A stretch of 22,353 nucleotides of DNA from Ophiothrix spiculata (lineage: Eukaryota; Echinodermata; Ophiuroidea; Amphilepidida; Ophiotrichidae). The translations under genes and the position numbers were made by a program. Location of the stretch: the NCBI GenBank assembly GCA_000969725.1, contig JXSR01S043137.1. One strand, given 5' to 3'. This document shows, one piece after another, positions 9,978 through 19,407 of the stretch; the first letter of the stretch is position 1, and each line of letters opens with the position of its first letter. Below the pieces are notes generated by a model. That model searched no databases, was not told the DNA's origin, and was given only the letters and a program-made list of their open reading frames with translations.

Positions 9978-11585
9978 TGGCATGAGTAGAATGAAAAAAG
10001 TGAATACAAGAAAAGAAAAATAAGACAAAACCTCCATAACAAGTAGAAGTAGTTCTGCTGAAACTTTGTATATCTGTTGCACTGTTGTATATTTATGTAT
10101 AAATAGCTAACCAAAGAAATCAAATAGTATAACTGAAATGTGAATATATATTAAGGGACTAAAGCACATTAATTGCATTTGATAGAATCTTAATTGTATT
10201 GGATTTTTAAAGTACTTAACAACTTGTAATTACAGCACCTATCTTTGGTTTACAGCATGCAAGAACTAACATTTATTGAAGGACAATTTGTTGACAACTT
10301 CATAAATCTTAAAAGCAATAAATGTACAAACTTGGTAACATGGCAACAAAACCGATATGTAGACAGTTTCCCATACTTTTGCATCCATGTGGCGTGAACT
10401 TTGCATTACAAGCACATGATTCTATTGAACAGCAGATGGTAAATGGAGGATAAATTTCATCATTGCTAAATTAAAACTTGACAATTGGATCCAAGCTTCC
10501 TGGAAGGAAGTGAAATATTTCTATGTGAGTACCATCTTAAAAATAATTGGATCTGGGATCTGTACTTAGAAATTTTTATCAATTGGATATACTGTTTCAA
10601 TTGGATATACTGTTTGATAGTTTTGGTAAAATGTATAAATATCACAAAATACCAAACAGAGAAGCGAAACCTCCATTTACACATTGCAGTTCTTCACACC
10701 ATTGTTCTATACATAATTCATCATGTCTCTTTAAGGTCAGATTTGACTTCACATTAAAGCAAGCAATAAACACAATTTATCATAACAAAGAAGTCGTTTC
10801 CCATTAACACTGTTTGGCCAAACGTAAAAATAACTATATCTATTCCAAATTCATTATTTATTACATTATGGCACACACTACAAAATCTAGCCCATTCTTG
10901 GTTACAAATGTCCATCAGGAAACAACAAAAAAGACATTGATATTTCTAAAGATATCTATCTATAAACTCATGACTCTTTCTGACAAATATGTAGAGGTCT
11001 AGGAAACAAGTAAATGCTTTAAAACAACTTTATTATTTGCTTTAGAGTATTATTAGCTGCAGAAGTTGCTTCTGCACACTTCAAACCAAAATTCAAATTT
11101 TCATGACTTTTACGATTAGCATATTTCTCAAACTGTCTCTAAGCAAGCAATTTTTTCAAAAAAAATAGGCAACTACTAGGGTAATGTATATTACAGGATC
11201 AGGGTAAGTGTTGGAAACACACATTTTTATCACATAATTACATTTTTTCTGCATATAATACATAACTAGGAGAACTGCAAAGAATGAATTCTTTAGAATG
11301 TCAAAATATTTAGTTTTTTAAGTATAAGTAAACAAACACATTTATTGCTTCCAAGAAGATGAATAAAATGATGTAAGAAGAATGAACTTTCAAAATACAA
11401 TAATTACTTACATCTTCCAAGTAGACAGCAATATTAAACTGATGTTTTTATTGTTATTTCTTTTATTCACTTTACAAATCGTTTACTACTATCTACAGTA
11501 GATTTGTACATTATTAAAACAAATAACCATTATCATGATGTAGCCACCAGTAGATAGCACCTATCCTTCCTAAGTTTCTCAGCAT
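9978..11585. other. Copy B, middle part: shared background with decayed exon-like segment
   Basis: This matches 2759-4372 of copy A. An 18-bp unit, CAATTGGATATACTGTTT, is duplicated in tandem near 10580-10615 but single in copy A, and a GGATCTGGGATCT micro-duplication lies just upstream. Bases 10960-11138 are the frameshifted counterpart of the exon-like segment at 3736-3918. A ~19-bp insertion after 11142 separates its acceptor AG from the pyrimidine run. Overlapping open segments at 10466-11002 are broken in copy A and are not called. Confidence 0.55.
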
Positions 11586-12307
11586 TTAAGAGTGGAGTAG
11601 ACCTTCAAATGGCATAAACCAATTTTGCACTCTACCTCTCAAACTAATTGCATTCACTATAAAAAAAAAAGTATACATTTTTATAAGTGGATTTTAACCC
11701 TGAACATGATAATGATATCAGTTTTTGACAAAAAAATGATAATTTTGGCGAAAAATGTCAAAAACAATATTTTTTGCCCAAAAATTTTCTGGGAAGCATA
11801 CCTAAAATTTGCATTTATGAAATTTTGAACTTTTTTACTTCTTGGAATCGAGAAACAAATTTCTAAGAAGGTTTTTCTCAAATTTTTGATCTTTATCTTA
11901 GTTTTTTTTAAATGTCAAAAATAGGTCAAAAAATGTAAAAAAATCCCCCGCTGCCACCAAAATGGCAATTTTTAGCCTATTTTTGGCAAATTTTCAAAAA
12001 ATAAGATAAAAATCAAAAATTTGAGAAAACACTTCCTAGGCATTTGTTTCTAAATTTCAAAAAGCAAAAAAGTTCAAAATTTCACGAATGCAAATTTAAG
12101 TTAGGCTTAGAAATTTTGGGGCAAAAAATATGGTTTTTGGCATTTTTTGCCAAAATTGTCATTTTTGGTCAAAGACTGATATTTTTATCACGTTCAAGGT
12201 AAAAATCCACTTCTAAAAATGTATACTTTAATATGGTTTATGCAATTAGTTTGAGAGTTAGGGTACAAAAACCGTTTATGCTGGTTGAAGGTCTTCCCCA
12301 GCCTTAA
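11586..12307. mobile_element. TTAA-flanked hairpin MITE, 714 bp (family member 1)
   Basis: The element is 11590-12303, flanked by TTAA at 11586-11589 and 12304-12307. Copy A has a single TTAA at 4373-4376 as the empty site. Almost the whole element is one inverted repeat: left arm 11590-11935 pairs with right arm 11966-12303 around a ~30-nt centre containing GCTGCCACCAAAATGGC. The ends read GAGTGGAGTAGACCTTC and, inverted, GGCTGGGGAAGACCTTC. Member 2 is at 17733-18444. Open segments at 11625-11828 (plus) and 11681-11881 (minus) lie in this hairpin and are by-products of it. If transcribed, it would form a ~340-bp double-stranded RNA stem. Confidence 0.92.
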
Positions 12308-13098
12308 ACAAATTAACCACTTTTGTGTTCTACTAAACAGATGTTTATCATCTAGCAAACAGTTTCAAATATTATACAATATGGTTATTGTGATTCATAA
12401 TTTGGCAATTATTTCAAGAACAATTTATGCTGAGATAGCTCATGTACAAAACTTTGGTGATAATTTCTACAACATAAACGATACTGTTTGTGCATCCATA
12501 AGCATATTGTTGGTGTTCTCATCCTTCTCCATTTTATTTTACATCACTGTACCAAACCCACATATTAATATATCTTATGATATATCACTCTTGACTCCCA
12601 AGATAATGATGTAATATATTCTCTACATCAAGGTGTTACTGATATTGAGGGATGGCCTTGAATCATTGCCACATTACTGAAACAAGATCTTCATAAAACT
12701 AATCACTGTTTGATATGCCATTGTTTTTGTATGTGTATGTATTTTTCCCTCACTAATGATACATGATTGTATTATGTTCTTTATACATTAAGAGCTCTAA
12801 AAAATATCAAATTACAGGATTCTGTAAATGGAAATACAACTTGCAATTTCTGCAACGACTCCTAAATCAGCTTCAAGGCATTTCTATAGCAGCTTTTGTA
12901 CTTCAATGTTTCCTGAAATGCTTTTAAAAGGGTCAGAAACCTTTAACTGAATCGGAAATCTTAGAAAAAGAGAAAGAATGATGTAAGAGATGACCAAGTG
13001 TTTTGATGCCCACAAGATATATGAAATTAAATGGACGATGACAATAGGCATAGAAATTTCCTAGCTCAACGACACTTAAATTCAACTAAAAGCTTTAG
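12308..13098. other. Copy B, right part: shared background, no gene seen
   Basis: This matches 4377-5015 and 6542-6700 of copy A. It contains the empty site of the hAT-like element, CCTTTAAC at 12940-12947. A plus-strand open segment at 12285-12614 starts inside the hairpin element and is frameshifted relative to copy A. Confidence 0.6.
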
Positions 13099-13380
13099 GT
13101 TATTGTTGTCAAATTTGCTGCAGATTTCTATCAACATTGCATTAACTTGACTGATGTGTTTAATGTATGGCTCAAACTCCTTTTTCTTGAGCCGAGAATT
13201 GCTGATATTTGGAGTGATCTTCACTTCACATGTACCAATCAATATTACAAGCCTTGCAAATGTACCAGCCTTAGAGCTTCTTTTGATAAGAAGATATCTG
13301 AATCAAACTTATCAATGTGTGCCTGTAATTTAACATATTTCAACAAATTGAATTCTAACACAATAAGTAGCAACAAATAG
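13099..13380 (+). other. Exon-like open segment, 93 codons (unrecognised)
   Basis: The frame opens just after a TTTAG at 13094-13098, which could be a splice acceptor, and ends at TAG 13378-13380. The peptide contains KFAADFYQHCINLTDVF, then WLKLLFLEPRIADIWSDLHF and a cysteine-rich stretch KPCKCTSLRASF...MCAC. Such W, C, D, E and P content is less typical of random A+T-rich frames. I recognise no family. It coincides with the point where copies A and B stop being near-identical: the copy A counterpart (6690-6960) has several stops and indels. No ATG near the start and no clear donor were found. It may be a remnant of an older duplicated gene, or chance. Confidence 0.28.
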
Positions 13381-13583
13381 AAAATAACAGTTTTAACAAA
13401 ATAACAGAAATTATGCCCTCCCAATCTTTCCCTGACAAAACTGAAGTTTGCAACAAACAATCAGCAATACATTAACTTTTACTCTTTCAAAGAATTGATA
13501 TATAAAAAAAATAGTATATAACACACAAACTAAACACAAATATATAAAAGATGCTCTTCTTGATACACAATGGCCAATATTAA

Positions 13584-13808
13584 AACAAAAGCTTTGAAGA
13601 GAACCTCCCTCTTCCCCTGATTAACAGACCAAATATTAAGGTCAGGTTTGATGACACAAAATTGCCATATAATAACTGTGAAGCTGAGTTATTGGTTTAT
13701 CATCAAAACCAACCATTCTTTTTCCAACTTGATCAATTTACAGAGCTAGGAATGATAAATTCCACATTTAACACTCTCTTGACCTACTTTATTTCCCTTG
13801 GGGAATAA
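13584..13808 (+). other. Exon-like open segment, 74 codons, possible terminal exon (unrecognised)
   Basis: An open frame runs from after TAA 13581-13583 to TAA 13806-13808. Inside it, the pyrimidine-rich CCTCCCTCTTCCCCTGATTA followed by ACAG (AG at 13626-13627) is a good acceptor candidate, giving an exon from 13628. The frame has peptide PNIKVRFDDTKLPYNNCEAE and ends TLLTYFISLGE. It lies about 200 bp after the 13099-13380 segment on the same strand, so the two could belong to one gene. However, I found no convincing donor between them, no ATG-led first exon and no recognisable domain. Chance frames of this length are expected in the window. Confidence 0.28.
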
Positions 13809-15248
13809 ACCGTGCCATATTTATGAAATCACAGTCTAAACGTTTTAATTTTATTGGTAATTTTGTATTTCAGAGCCGCCTATACATTACTATATAAATT
13901 AATCATGGTTACCATAATAAGACACATTTTCATACCATATCTCCAAAATGGTACATAGCAGTGCTGTAAAATTTCAAATGGGTCATGAGAAAAATACGAC
14001 CAATATCTTGGTGCCAAAATCTCAAAGAGTTTGAAACAAAGTTGATGCAATCGAACCATATTCCTTTAACACATTCTTATATAAGCTTTCAAAATATAGC
14101 TTACATAAGACAGTAATTGCACTTATGAATATGCAAATTGAAATCATTTTCCTGATTAGTTTCGAACAGTTAATTATGAAAAAGTTGATATGCATTTTGA
14201 TATGAAGTGTCAACAAATAAAGCAAGACAATTATTTTCATATCTTCAGTAGATAGCAATTATTTATCTTATTATGAAGCAGAACAACAAATTATGAAAGC
14301 ACTAACGTCATTGGCATTGAAAATATTGTCTATAAAACAGAACTTGAGTTTTTTGGATAGCATAATTTCATGATTTCATAAATAACAATATTTGTTGACT
14401 TGGAAATAAGATCTACTACTGGTAAAGGTGTGTGTCAATATAGTTCATCTAATTTAGCAGGTAATGCTGTGAATTCTTAAAATATAGGCTAATTAGATCC
14501 CTGTTCAGTTTAGACCTACTAGTATGTCGATAAATGATTATATCATTTATAGACATACTGATCTCCATTGAACAATGGTTAATTTTGCCATTTTTTTCAA
14601 GTCTCATTTTGAACAACTCGCATCATGAAAAATGTGGGAAATGTGCTCTTGCACACCTTAGTGAGTTACTTAAGCCATAGGCCATGGTAGTCAAGGAGTT
14701 TATCAAACATAAACTTGTGAAAATTCATGATCATTTTTATGTAAACATTCACCTAAAATTTAAAAATGCATGATCAAAGTACACATTTTGATTTTTTTCA
14801 ATCAACAAATACTTAAGTAGATACTCATTAATATTGTTAACAATAATACATGAGTGATACAACAAAAAAGGAATGCAAATAGCAAAAAAGTCGGTGGCTA
14901 ATTTTAGCCACCGAGAACACATGCGTTGTATTGGAAGAATTGTCAAACCGTAATGGCTGCCGTGGTCGTCTAGTTCAGTTATACTATTACAGTTGAGGCA
15001 TTTATTGGGACACATCAAGAGAAGCAAAAGTATCTTGACTGACCAAGTGTTTTGATTAAACAAAATACAGAAATCATTATAAGCTGCTTTTGCAGCATAA
15101 AATGGACCCGAGTGAAAGCTTTTTCGTTTACTTGTCCCACACTCCATACATAAAATTATTTTATCATCATAAGTTTAGGTTTATCACAAAGAATGTCCTG
15201 GTAACAAGTAAATTTTCCACATAATAGTTCCCTGACTGAACATGTCAA
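13809..15248. other. Single-copy stretch with two short palindromes, no supported gene
   Basis: There is no match to copies A or B. An imperfect palindrome at 14521-14559 (AGTATGTC...GACATACT, ~18-bp stem) and a perfect 11-bp-stem hairpin at 14891-14914 (TCGGTGGCTAA, 2-nt centre) are present. A minus-strand open segment at 14749-15147 (132 codons, starting MECGTSKRKSFHSGPFYAAK) is the longest ATG-led frame in the window. It has a CPNKCLNC motif but otherwise an A+T-driven hydrophobic composition in its second half. I recognise no family, and the perfect hairpin lies inside it. Confidence 0.5.
14749..15147 (-). other. Longest ATG-led open frame in the window, 132 codons (doubtful)
   Basis: The N-terminal ~75 residues look protein-like, with MECGTSKRKSFHSGPFYAAK followed by a CPNKCLNC cysteine cluster and a stretch ending near LDDHGSHYGL. 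After that the frame passes through the perfect hairpin at 14891-14914, which encodes RWLKLATDF. It then runs into a low-complexity hydrophobic tail rich in I, L, F and N. No promoter, acceptor or polyadenylation context separates it from background. One possibility is a short first exon on the minus strand with the rest read-through. A chance frame is at least as likely. Confidence 0.18.
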
Positions 15249-15515
15249 TACGTCGATCCTGGGTTTCCATCCGGAAGTCAATCTTTACCGAAATTTTAGC
15301 CCAAACACAGTTTTGCCTATAAAATTAATAAGCCGTGACATTAGCTCCTCCAATTCATTTACTTAAAAGCGGGCAATTTGAATTGTTGTTTGGGATGGGT
15401 GGTAGTGCACATCATTTCACGCCTATTTGGGTGCATCGTTATGCTTTATCAGTGCATTATGGGATTAAATTTCAGTAAAGATTGATTTCCGGTTGGGAAA
15501 CCCAGGATCGACATA
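15249..15515. mobile_element. Inverted-repeat MITE with TA target duplications, 263 bp
   Basis: The element is 15251-15513, flanked by TA at 15249-15250 and 15514-15515. The ends are inverted copies of YGTCGATCCTGGGTTTCC, and similarity continues for about 45 bp through GGAARTCAATCTTTACYGAA. It has no coding capacity. The TA flanks fit a Tc1/mariner-type target, but no empty site is available here, so the target duplication is less certain than for the element at 1831-2720. Confidence 0.75.
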
Positions 15516-16607
15516 TTAACTCAAATTCCCATTAAAGGGATCAAGATTTATATTGACTGTAACATGATTTTATGAATTTCAGTCTCATTCAAACTTTATT
15601 TCACATCACTACTGAGTATTATCAATATTTCAAAACTATAACCTAGGCCTAGATTTTAATAGATTCACCAATACATTGGCCTTGACAACTAAATTAAAAA
15701 TCTGCATCATGTACTCCTCTGTGCCAATTGCAGAGGCGGCCTTGAAACATTCTGACATCACCAATCCATTAGCAGATGTCTGTTTCAATTAGTAACTACT
15801 TCATCATTGCTTTGTTTTGCTTGGTCTCTGAGCTTTTCATACTTTGTACTTTGCTTTGTTTTAAATTTTATGTTCACCTTTCTGCATATCAATTATCAAG
15901 TAATATAGATACGAGGTAATTTTTAATACGCACATCCTTTTTCACAAATTTGTATTGATTACATACAGTTGTGCCAAAAGTAAGCTGTTCCTGACGTAAT
16001 TATCATCAAAATAAAAATAATGTATACTAGAAAAATGGCAGATAGGTGACATCGTAGAAAAGGTGCAGGTTGAGGAAGAACGATGACACACAAATCAGAT
16101 CAAAAAAAGTAAGCAGAAAACAAATCACTGCACCTTTAGCAGAATAAGGTTTTGTGACCTGCTTTAGGATTAGGATGCAGTATTTTGATGGTAGACAAAG
16201 TTGAATTCCTGAAAGCAGCTAGTGTCATTGCTATATTTCGGTCAATGTTAGGCAACAGTACTTTAAGTTGCAGTTGCCATTATGATTGCCAGGATGGCCA
16301 AAGTATGTCATTTCAGAGGGAGAAAGTTTATTTTTATAAAATGGTTTAAATGGAGAAAGTTTATCTTAAAGGTGGTGTTGACTCTTAAAGAATATGGCAA
16401 AGTGTGTGGCTAATTATTGGTTTGTTTGATTCTCATCTAGTGAAGTTTACATTTCCACTATCTATGGTAAACAGATCTCCCAGAAGAATCATTACCTGAC
16501 AATGTCACTTTGTTGCCACTCGATGAGCTTCATTTCTTGATTTTGATCAAAGACCACAATGTCTACTTAAATAAAATTCAATTTTATTGTAAAATGGCTA
16601 AACAATT
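15516..16607. other. Single-copy stretch, no supported gene
   Basis: No repeat or RNA gene was recognised. There are two weak exon-like signals on the plus strand. The first is CTCCTCTGTGCCAATTGCAG (15714-15733), a good acceptor match, followed by an 18-codon frame ending at TAG 15790-15792. The second is the segment beginning at 16475, listed separately. Both are far below what is needed for a gene call. Confidence 0.45.
16475..16607 (+). other. Exon-like open segment abutting a mobile element (unrecognised)
   Basis: After TAAACAG (AG at 16473-16474), an open frame reads SLPDNVTLLPLDELHFLILI and on through the left end of the inverted-repeat element at 16608, stopping only at 16759-16761. 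The part before 16608 has a protein-like composition; the part after it is element sequence. If it was an exon, the element landed in or directly downstream of it. There is no family match, no donor and weak acceptor context. Confidence 0.15.
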
Positions 16608-17277
16608 TGTGACGCATTACATCAAAAGGTACAAGTTGTCGGCAAGGCCGATTTTGAGCTACGGCCGTCTGAAGTTTAAAATGAGTGAAAAATGGTCGGG
16701 AGGTCGATCTTTAGATATCGTAAAAAATGAGGTCCTTGAAGTATATATTTTCAATGAATGAACTTTGTTTTTGAAAAAATACATTCTAAATGCGAAAAAA
16801 ATGCGTTGTTTGTGACCAAGTCAGATCCAGTTTTCGCTGAAAATGTCCATGGGACAGTCACTTGAGTACCAAATATGACCAATTTGCACGGCAAATATCA
16901 GCGCATTCCGATTATTCGCCCTGGCAAATTTGGTATCGCCGTCTTTGTTGCAATCTATATAGTATATGTGCAAAATTTGGTGTCAATCGGGCAAGTAAAA
17001 GTGCTGGTTGCTATGGAGTTTTGAATGGTTCCTTTGAAAACCAGCAATATCTTGAGTTTAAAATTTTCATGATTTTCAAACGCGTTTTTCTCAGAAGTGT
17101 GCTTTTTAAATCAGTCAATGTTGTCATTCTTTAATTTGTCATAGCTCGGTCACCGAATGGCCGATGCCTTTAATTTTGGTATCATTTTAAAGCTGATTAA
17201 ACAGGCTTCCCTGTGATACCAAAAACTCAATTTTGATTTTTGAACCCAACATGTACCTTTTGATGTAACGCGTCACA
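16608..17277. mobile_element. Element with ~25-bp inverted ends, ~670 bp, superfamily unknown
   Basis: The left end TGTGACGCATTACATCAAAA (then GGTAC) is repeated inverted at the right end (GTACC, then TTTTGATGTAACGCGTCACA) with one mismatch. The interior is more G+C-rich than its surroundings and includes a perfect 11-bp-stem hairpin, TTTTGGTATCA (17174-17184) with TGATACCAAAA (17214-17224). Open frames at 16510-16761 and 16862-17134 fall largely inside and do not resemble a transposase. Target duplications could not be assigned, so the superfamily is unknown. Confidence 0.7.
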
Positions 17278-17728
17278 TTTGGTTATAAAGGTAAAATTGT
17301 AATTCATATATTTGCTGGTACAATACGAACGCAAAATATGACACTCCACATGATGATTACTTTGGCAAAGACAATTTTTATCGGTTTATGTTTATGATTT
17401 TAAAAAATTTCCAATATATTAGGCAGCTAATAATAGGTCACCTCTGCTTCCAGATGCTTTCAGTATTCCTGGGATCAACCACAGGACAAAACTTTACTGG
17501 CTTTTGACTGCTAAGAATTACTGGTCCTTGGGTTTTTACAATGCCACCAGTTTGAAGCTAATAACATTTACAGTTATATGTAAAATAGTCAGCTTTTCAT
17601 AGTGATGTTTATATTAAAATAATTGACAACTGGATAATGAATGTTCATGATACAGTTACAGTAGTAGAGAGGAGACACTTGCAAATTTTAACAGTAAATG
17701 TATGTAGAAGAGAAATTCCAAAATGATA
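17278..17728. other. Single-copy stretch containing one exon-like segment
   Basis: Apart from the open segment at 17423-17602 I see ordinary A+T-rich sequence. No repeat, RNA gene or element boundary was recognised before the TTAA at 17729. Confidence 0.5.
17423..17602 (+). other. Exon-like open segment, 59 codons (unrecognised)
   Basis: The frame starts directly after AATATATTAG (AG at 17421-17422) and ends with TAG 17600-17602. The first ~45 residues, with PLLPDAFSIPGINHRTKLYW and then NYWSLGFYNATSLK, have a balanced composition. The tail turns hydrophobic and A+T-driven, as if an exon ended near 17560-17585 and intron followed. A GT at 17580-17581 (TATGTAAAA) is a possible donor. No family is recognised. 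It lies on the same strand as the segments at 13099-13808 and 16475, so a single plus-strand gene is conceivable but unproven. Confidence 0.2.
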
Positions 17729-18448
17729 TTAAGGCTGGTGTAGACCTTCAAATGGCATAAATGTTTTTGTACTCTAACTCTAAAACTAATTGTATAAACT
17801 TTATAAAAGTATACATTTTTAGAAGCGGATTTTTACCCTGAACATGATGATGATATCAGTTTGTGACCAAAAATTCCAATTTTGGCAAAAAATGCCGAAA
17901 ACCATATTTTTTACCCCAAAATTTCTGGAAAGCCTAACTAAAATTTGCATCTGTGAAATGTTGATCTTTTTTGCTTTTTGGAATCTAGAAACAAATGTCT
18001 AGGAACGGTTTTCCCAAATTTTTGATTTTCATCTTATTTTTTGAAAAAATGCCAAAAATAGGTCAAAAAATGTAAACAAATCCCACCGCTGCCACCAAAA
18101 TGGCAATTTTTGGCCTATTTTTGGCAATTTTTCAAAAAATAAGATGAAAATCAGAAATTTGAGAAAACCGTTTCTAGACATTTGTTTCTAAATTCCAAAA
18201 AGCAAAAAAGTTCAAAATTTCACGAATGCAAATTTTAGTTAGGCTTTCCAGAAATTTTTGGGGCAAAAATGACGATTTTTGGCATTTTTTGCCAAAATCG
18301 ACATTTTTGGTCAAAACCGATATCACCATTATGTTCGGGGTAAAAATCCACTTCTTAAAATGTATACTTTTATATATTCTATGCAATTAGTTTGAGAGTT
18401 AGAGTACAAAAACCATTTATGCTAGTTGAAGGTCTACCCCAGCCTTAA
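17729..18448. mobile_element. TTAA-flanked hairpin MITE, 712 bp (family member 2)
   Basis: The element is 17733-18444, flanked by TTAA at 17729-17732 and 18445-18448. It is the same family and orientation as 11590-12303, with almost the same length. Left arm 17733-18072 (340 bp) pairs with right arm 18104-18444 (341 bp) around a 31-nt centre. Ends are GGCTGGTGTAGACCTTC and, inverted, GGCTGGGGTAGACCTTC. No transposase is present. A minus-strand open segment at 18174-18386 is a by-product of the arm sequence. Confidence 0.92.
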
Positions 18449-18971
18449 GTAATAAATATCAATGGCCTTCATAGAAAAATATATATATATATATGATCGA
18501 CAACAGTTAATAATTCTTACTGCAGTGTATAGTAAAACAGCAATAAATGTCAACCACAGTTAATAGTGCCAATATCCTTGTCCTCAAAATCTGCACATCC
18601 GTTTCAATTCAAGTATGGTTATTATTTATCATATGGAAGAGTTATTGCACTTAATGTAGGTTTTATATGAGCATATTCTTGTACTATCATTAATATATTG
18701 TAAGATGATGTTACTTCAAGTGATGCTATTTGCACTTTTGTCAACTTTTATCTAGAAGTAAAAAATAAAGTCAAGTGATACTTCATAAATCCAAGCGAAA
18801 ATTATGAAAATCACATCTTTTTAATAAAAAATCAAGAAAAAAATAGAATAACTATGCATTTAGCTGAAGTGCTGTTCAATAACTTCATGCTTTTTAAAAA
18901 AACAATTTAAAACTTAGTGTCATTGTCAGACAAATAGATTGCTGAAGTTCAGTAGACAGTAAAGATTCCAG
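18449..18971. other. Single-copy stretch, (AT)n microsatellite only
   Basis: A short (AT)8 tract lies at 18479-18494. No open frame of interest, RNA gene or element end was recognised. Confidence 0.55.
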
Positions 18972-19407
18972 AAATGAGTGGTGCTCTGGCAAAATTTAGG
19001 AAAGTCGCAATTGAAGATTTTGAATAAATGGCTAGCTGCTACAGCAAAAATGTGGTGAAAAGATCAAATTTAGTTTTTTTGACATAAAACTCATTAATGC
19101 ATAAGTGTTAATGCAAACCTCACGTTTTGAAGATCAATTATACCGGGAAGTGCAATTATTCACAGGTAATTGACCACGTTTTGCTATCATACACTTTAGT
19201 AATCAGTAACTTTGATATGCGACAAATTTTTACGGCTAGATTTTGAATGGACTGCCTTAGATTTCAATCTCTAAACGAAGATTGCAGAAGGAAAGTATGA
19301 CATATTATGTATCCTTTGAAAGCTGAGATTATAAAGAATTAAAATATGTCAAAAACTCAATTTTGAAAATCATGATTCTGCTCATTATGCCAGAGCACCC
19401 CTCAAAT
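18972..19407. mobile_element. Inverted-repeat element, 428 bp, superfamily unknown
   Basis: The left end GAGTGGTGCTCTGGCA (from 18976) is repeated inverted at the right end, TGCCAGAGCACCCCTC (to 19403), with one mismatch. AAAT occurs directly outside both ends (18972-18975 and 19404-19407) as a candidate target duplication. In such A+T-rich DNA four matching A/T bases are weak evidence. The interior has no coding capacity. Confidence 0.65.

Larger units (their letters stand above)
7148..13404 (+). repeat. Tandem segmental duplication, copy B
   Basis: This is the second head-to-tail copy of the unit described for copy A. It starts near the end of a ~155-bp linker (6993-7147) for which I see no counterpart elsewhere in the window. 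Its private insertions are a SINE at about 7386-7590, two inverted-repeat elements at 9384-9717 and 9722-9973, and a hairpin element at 11590-12303. It also has private small duplications at 7641-7840, 8150-8209 and about 10585-10620. At the sites where copy A carries elements, copy B shows intact empty sites (9341-9350 and 12940-12947). Similarity to copy A is high until about 13075, weak to about 13404, then absent. Confidence 0.93.

Noticed and set aside
11625-11881. Overlapping open frames on both strands
   Set aside because: They are by-products of the long hairpin; the same sequence reads on both strands because the arms are complementary.
14890-14990. Histone-type 3' stem-loop or a tRNA-like gene near TGGTCGTCTAGTTCAGTT
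   Set aside because: The hairpin sequence and loop size differ from the histone motif, no box B lies downstream of the tRNA-like word, and no histone coding sequence is nearby.
15616-15792. Longer plus-strand open frame ending KHSDITNPLADVCFN
   Set aside because: Only the last 18 codons follow a convincing acceptor. That is too short to separate from chance, and no neighbouring exon could be linked to it.
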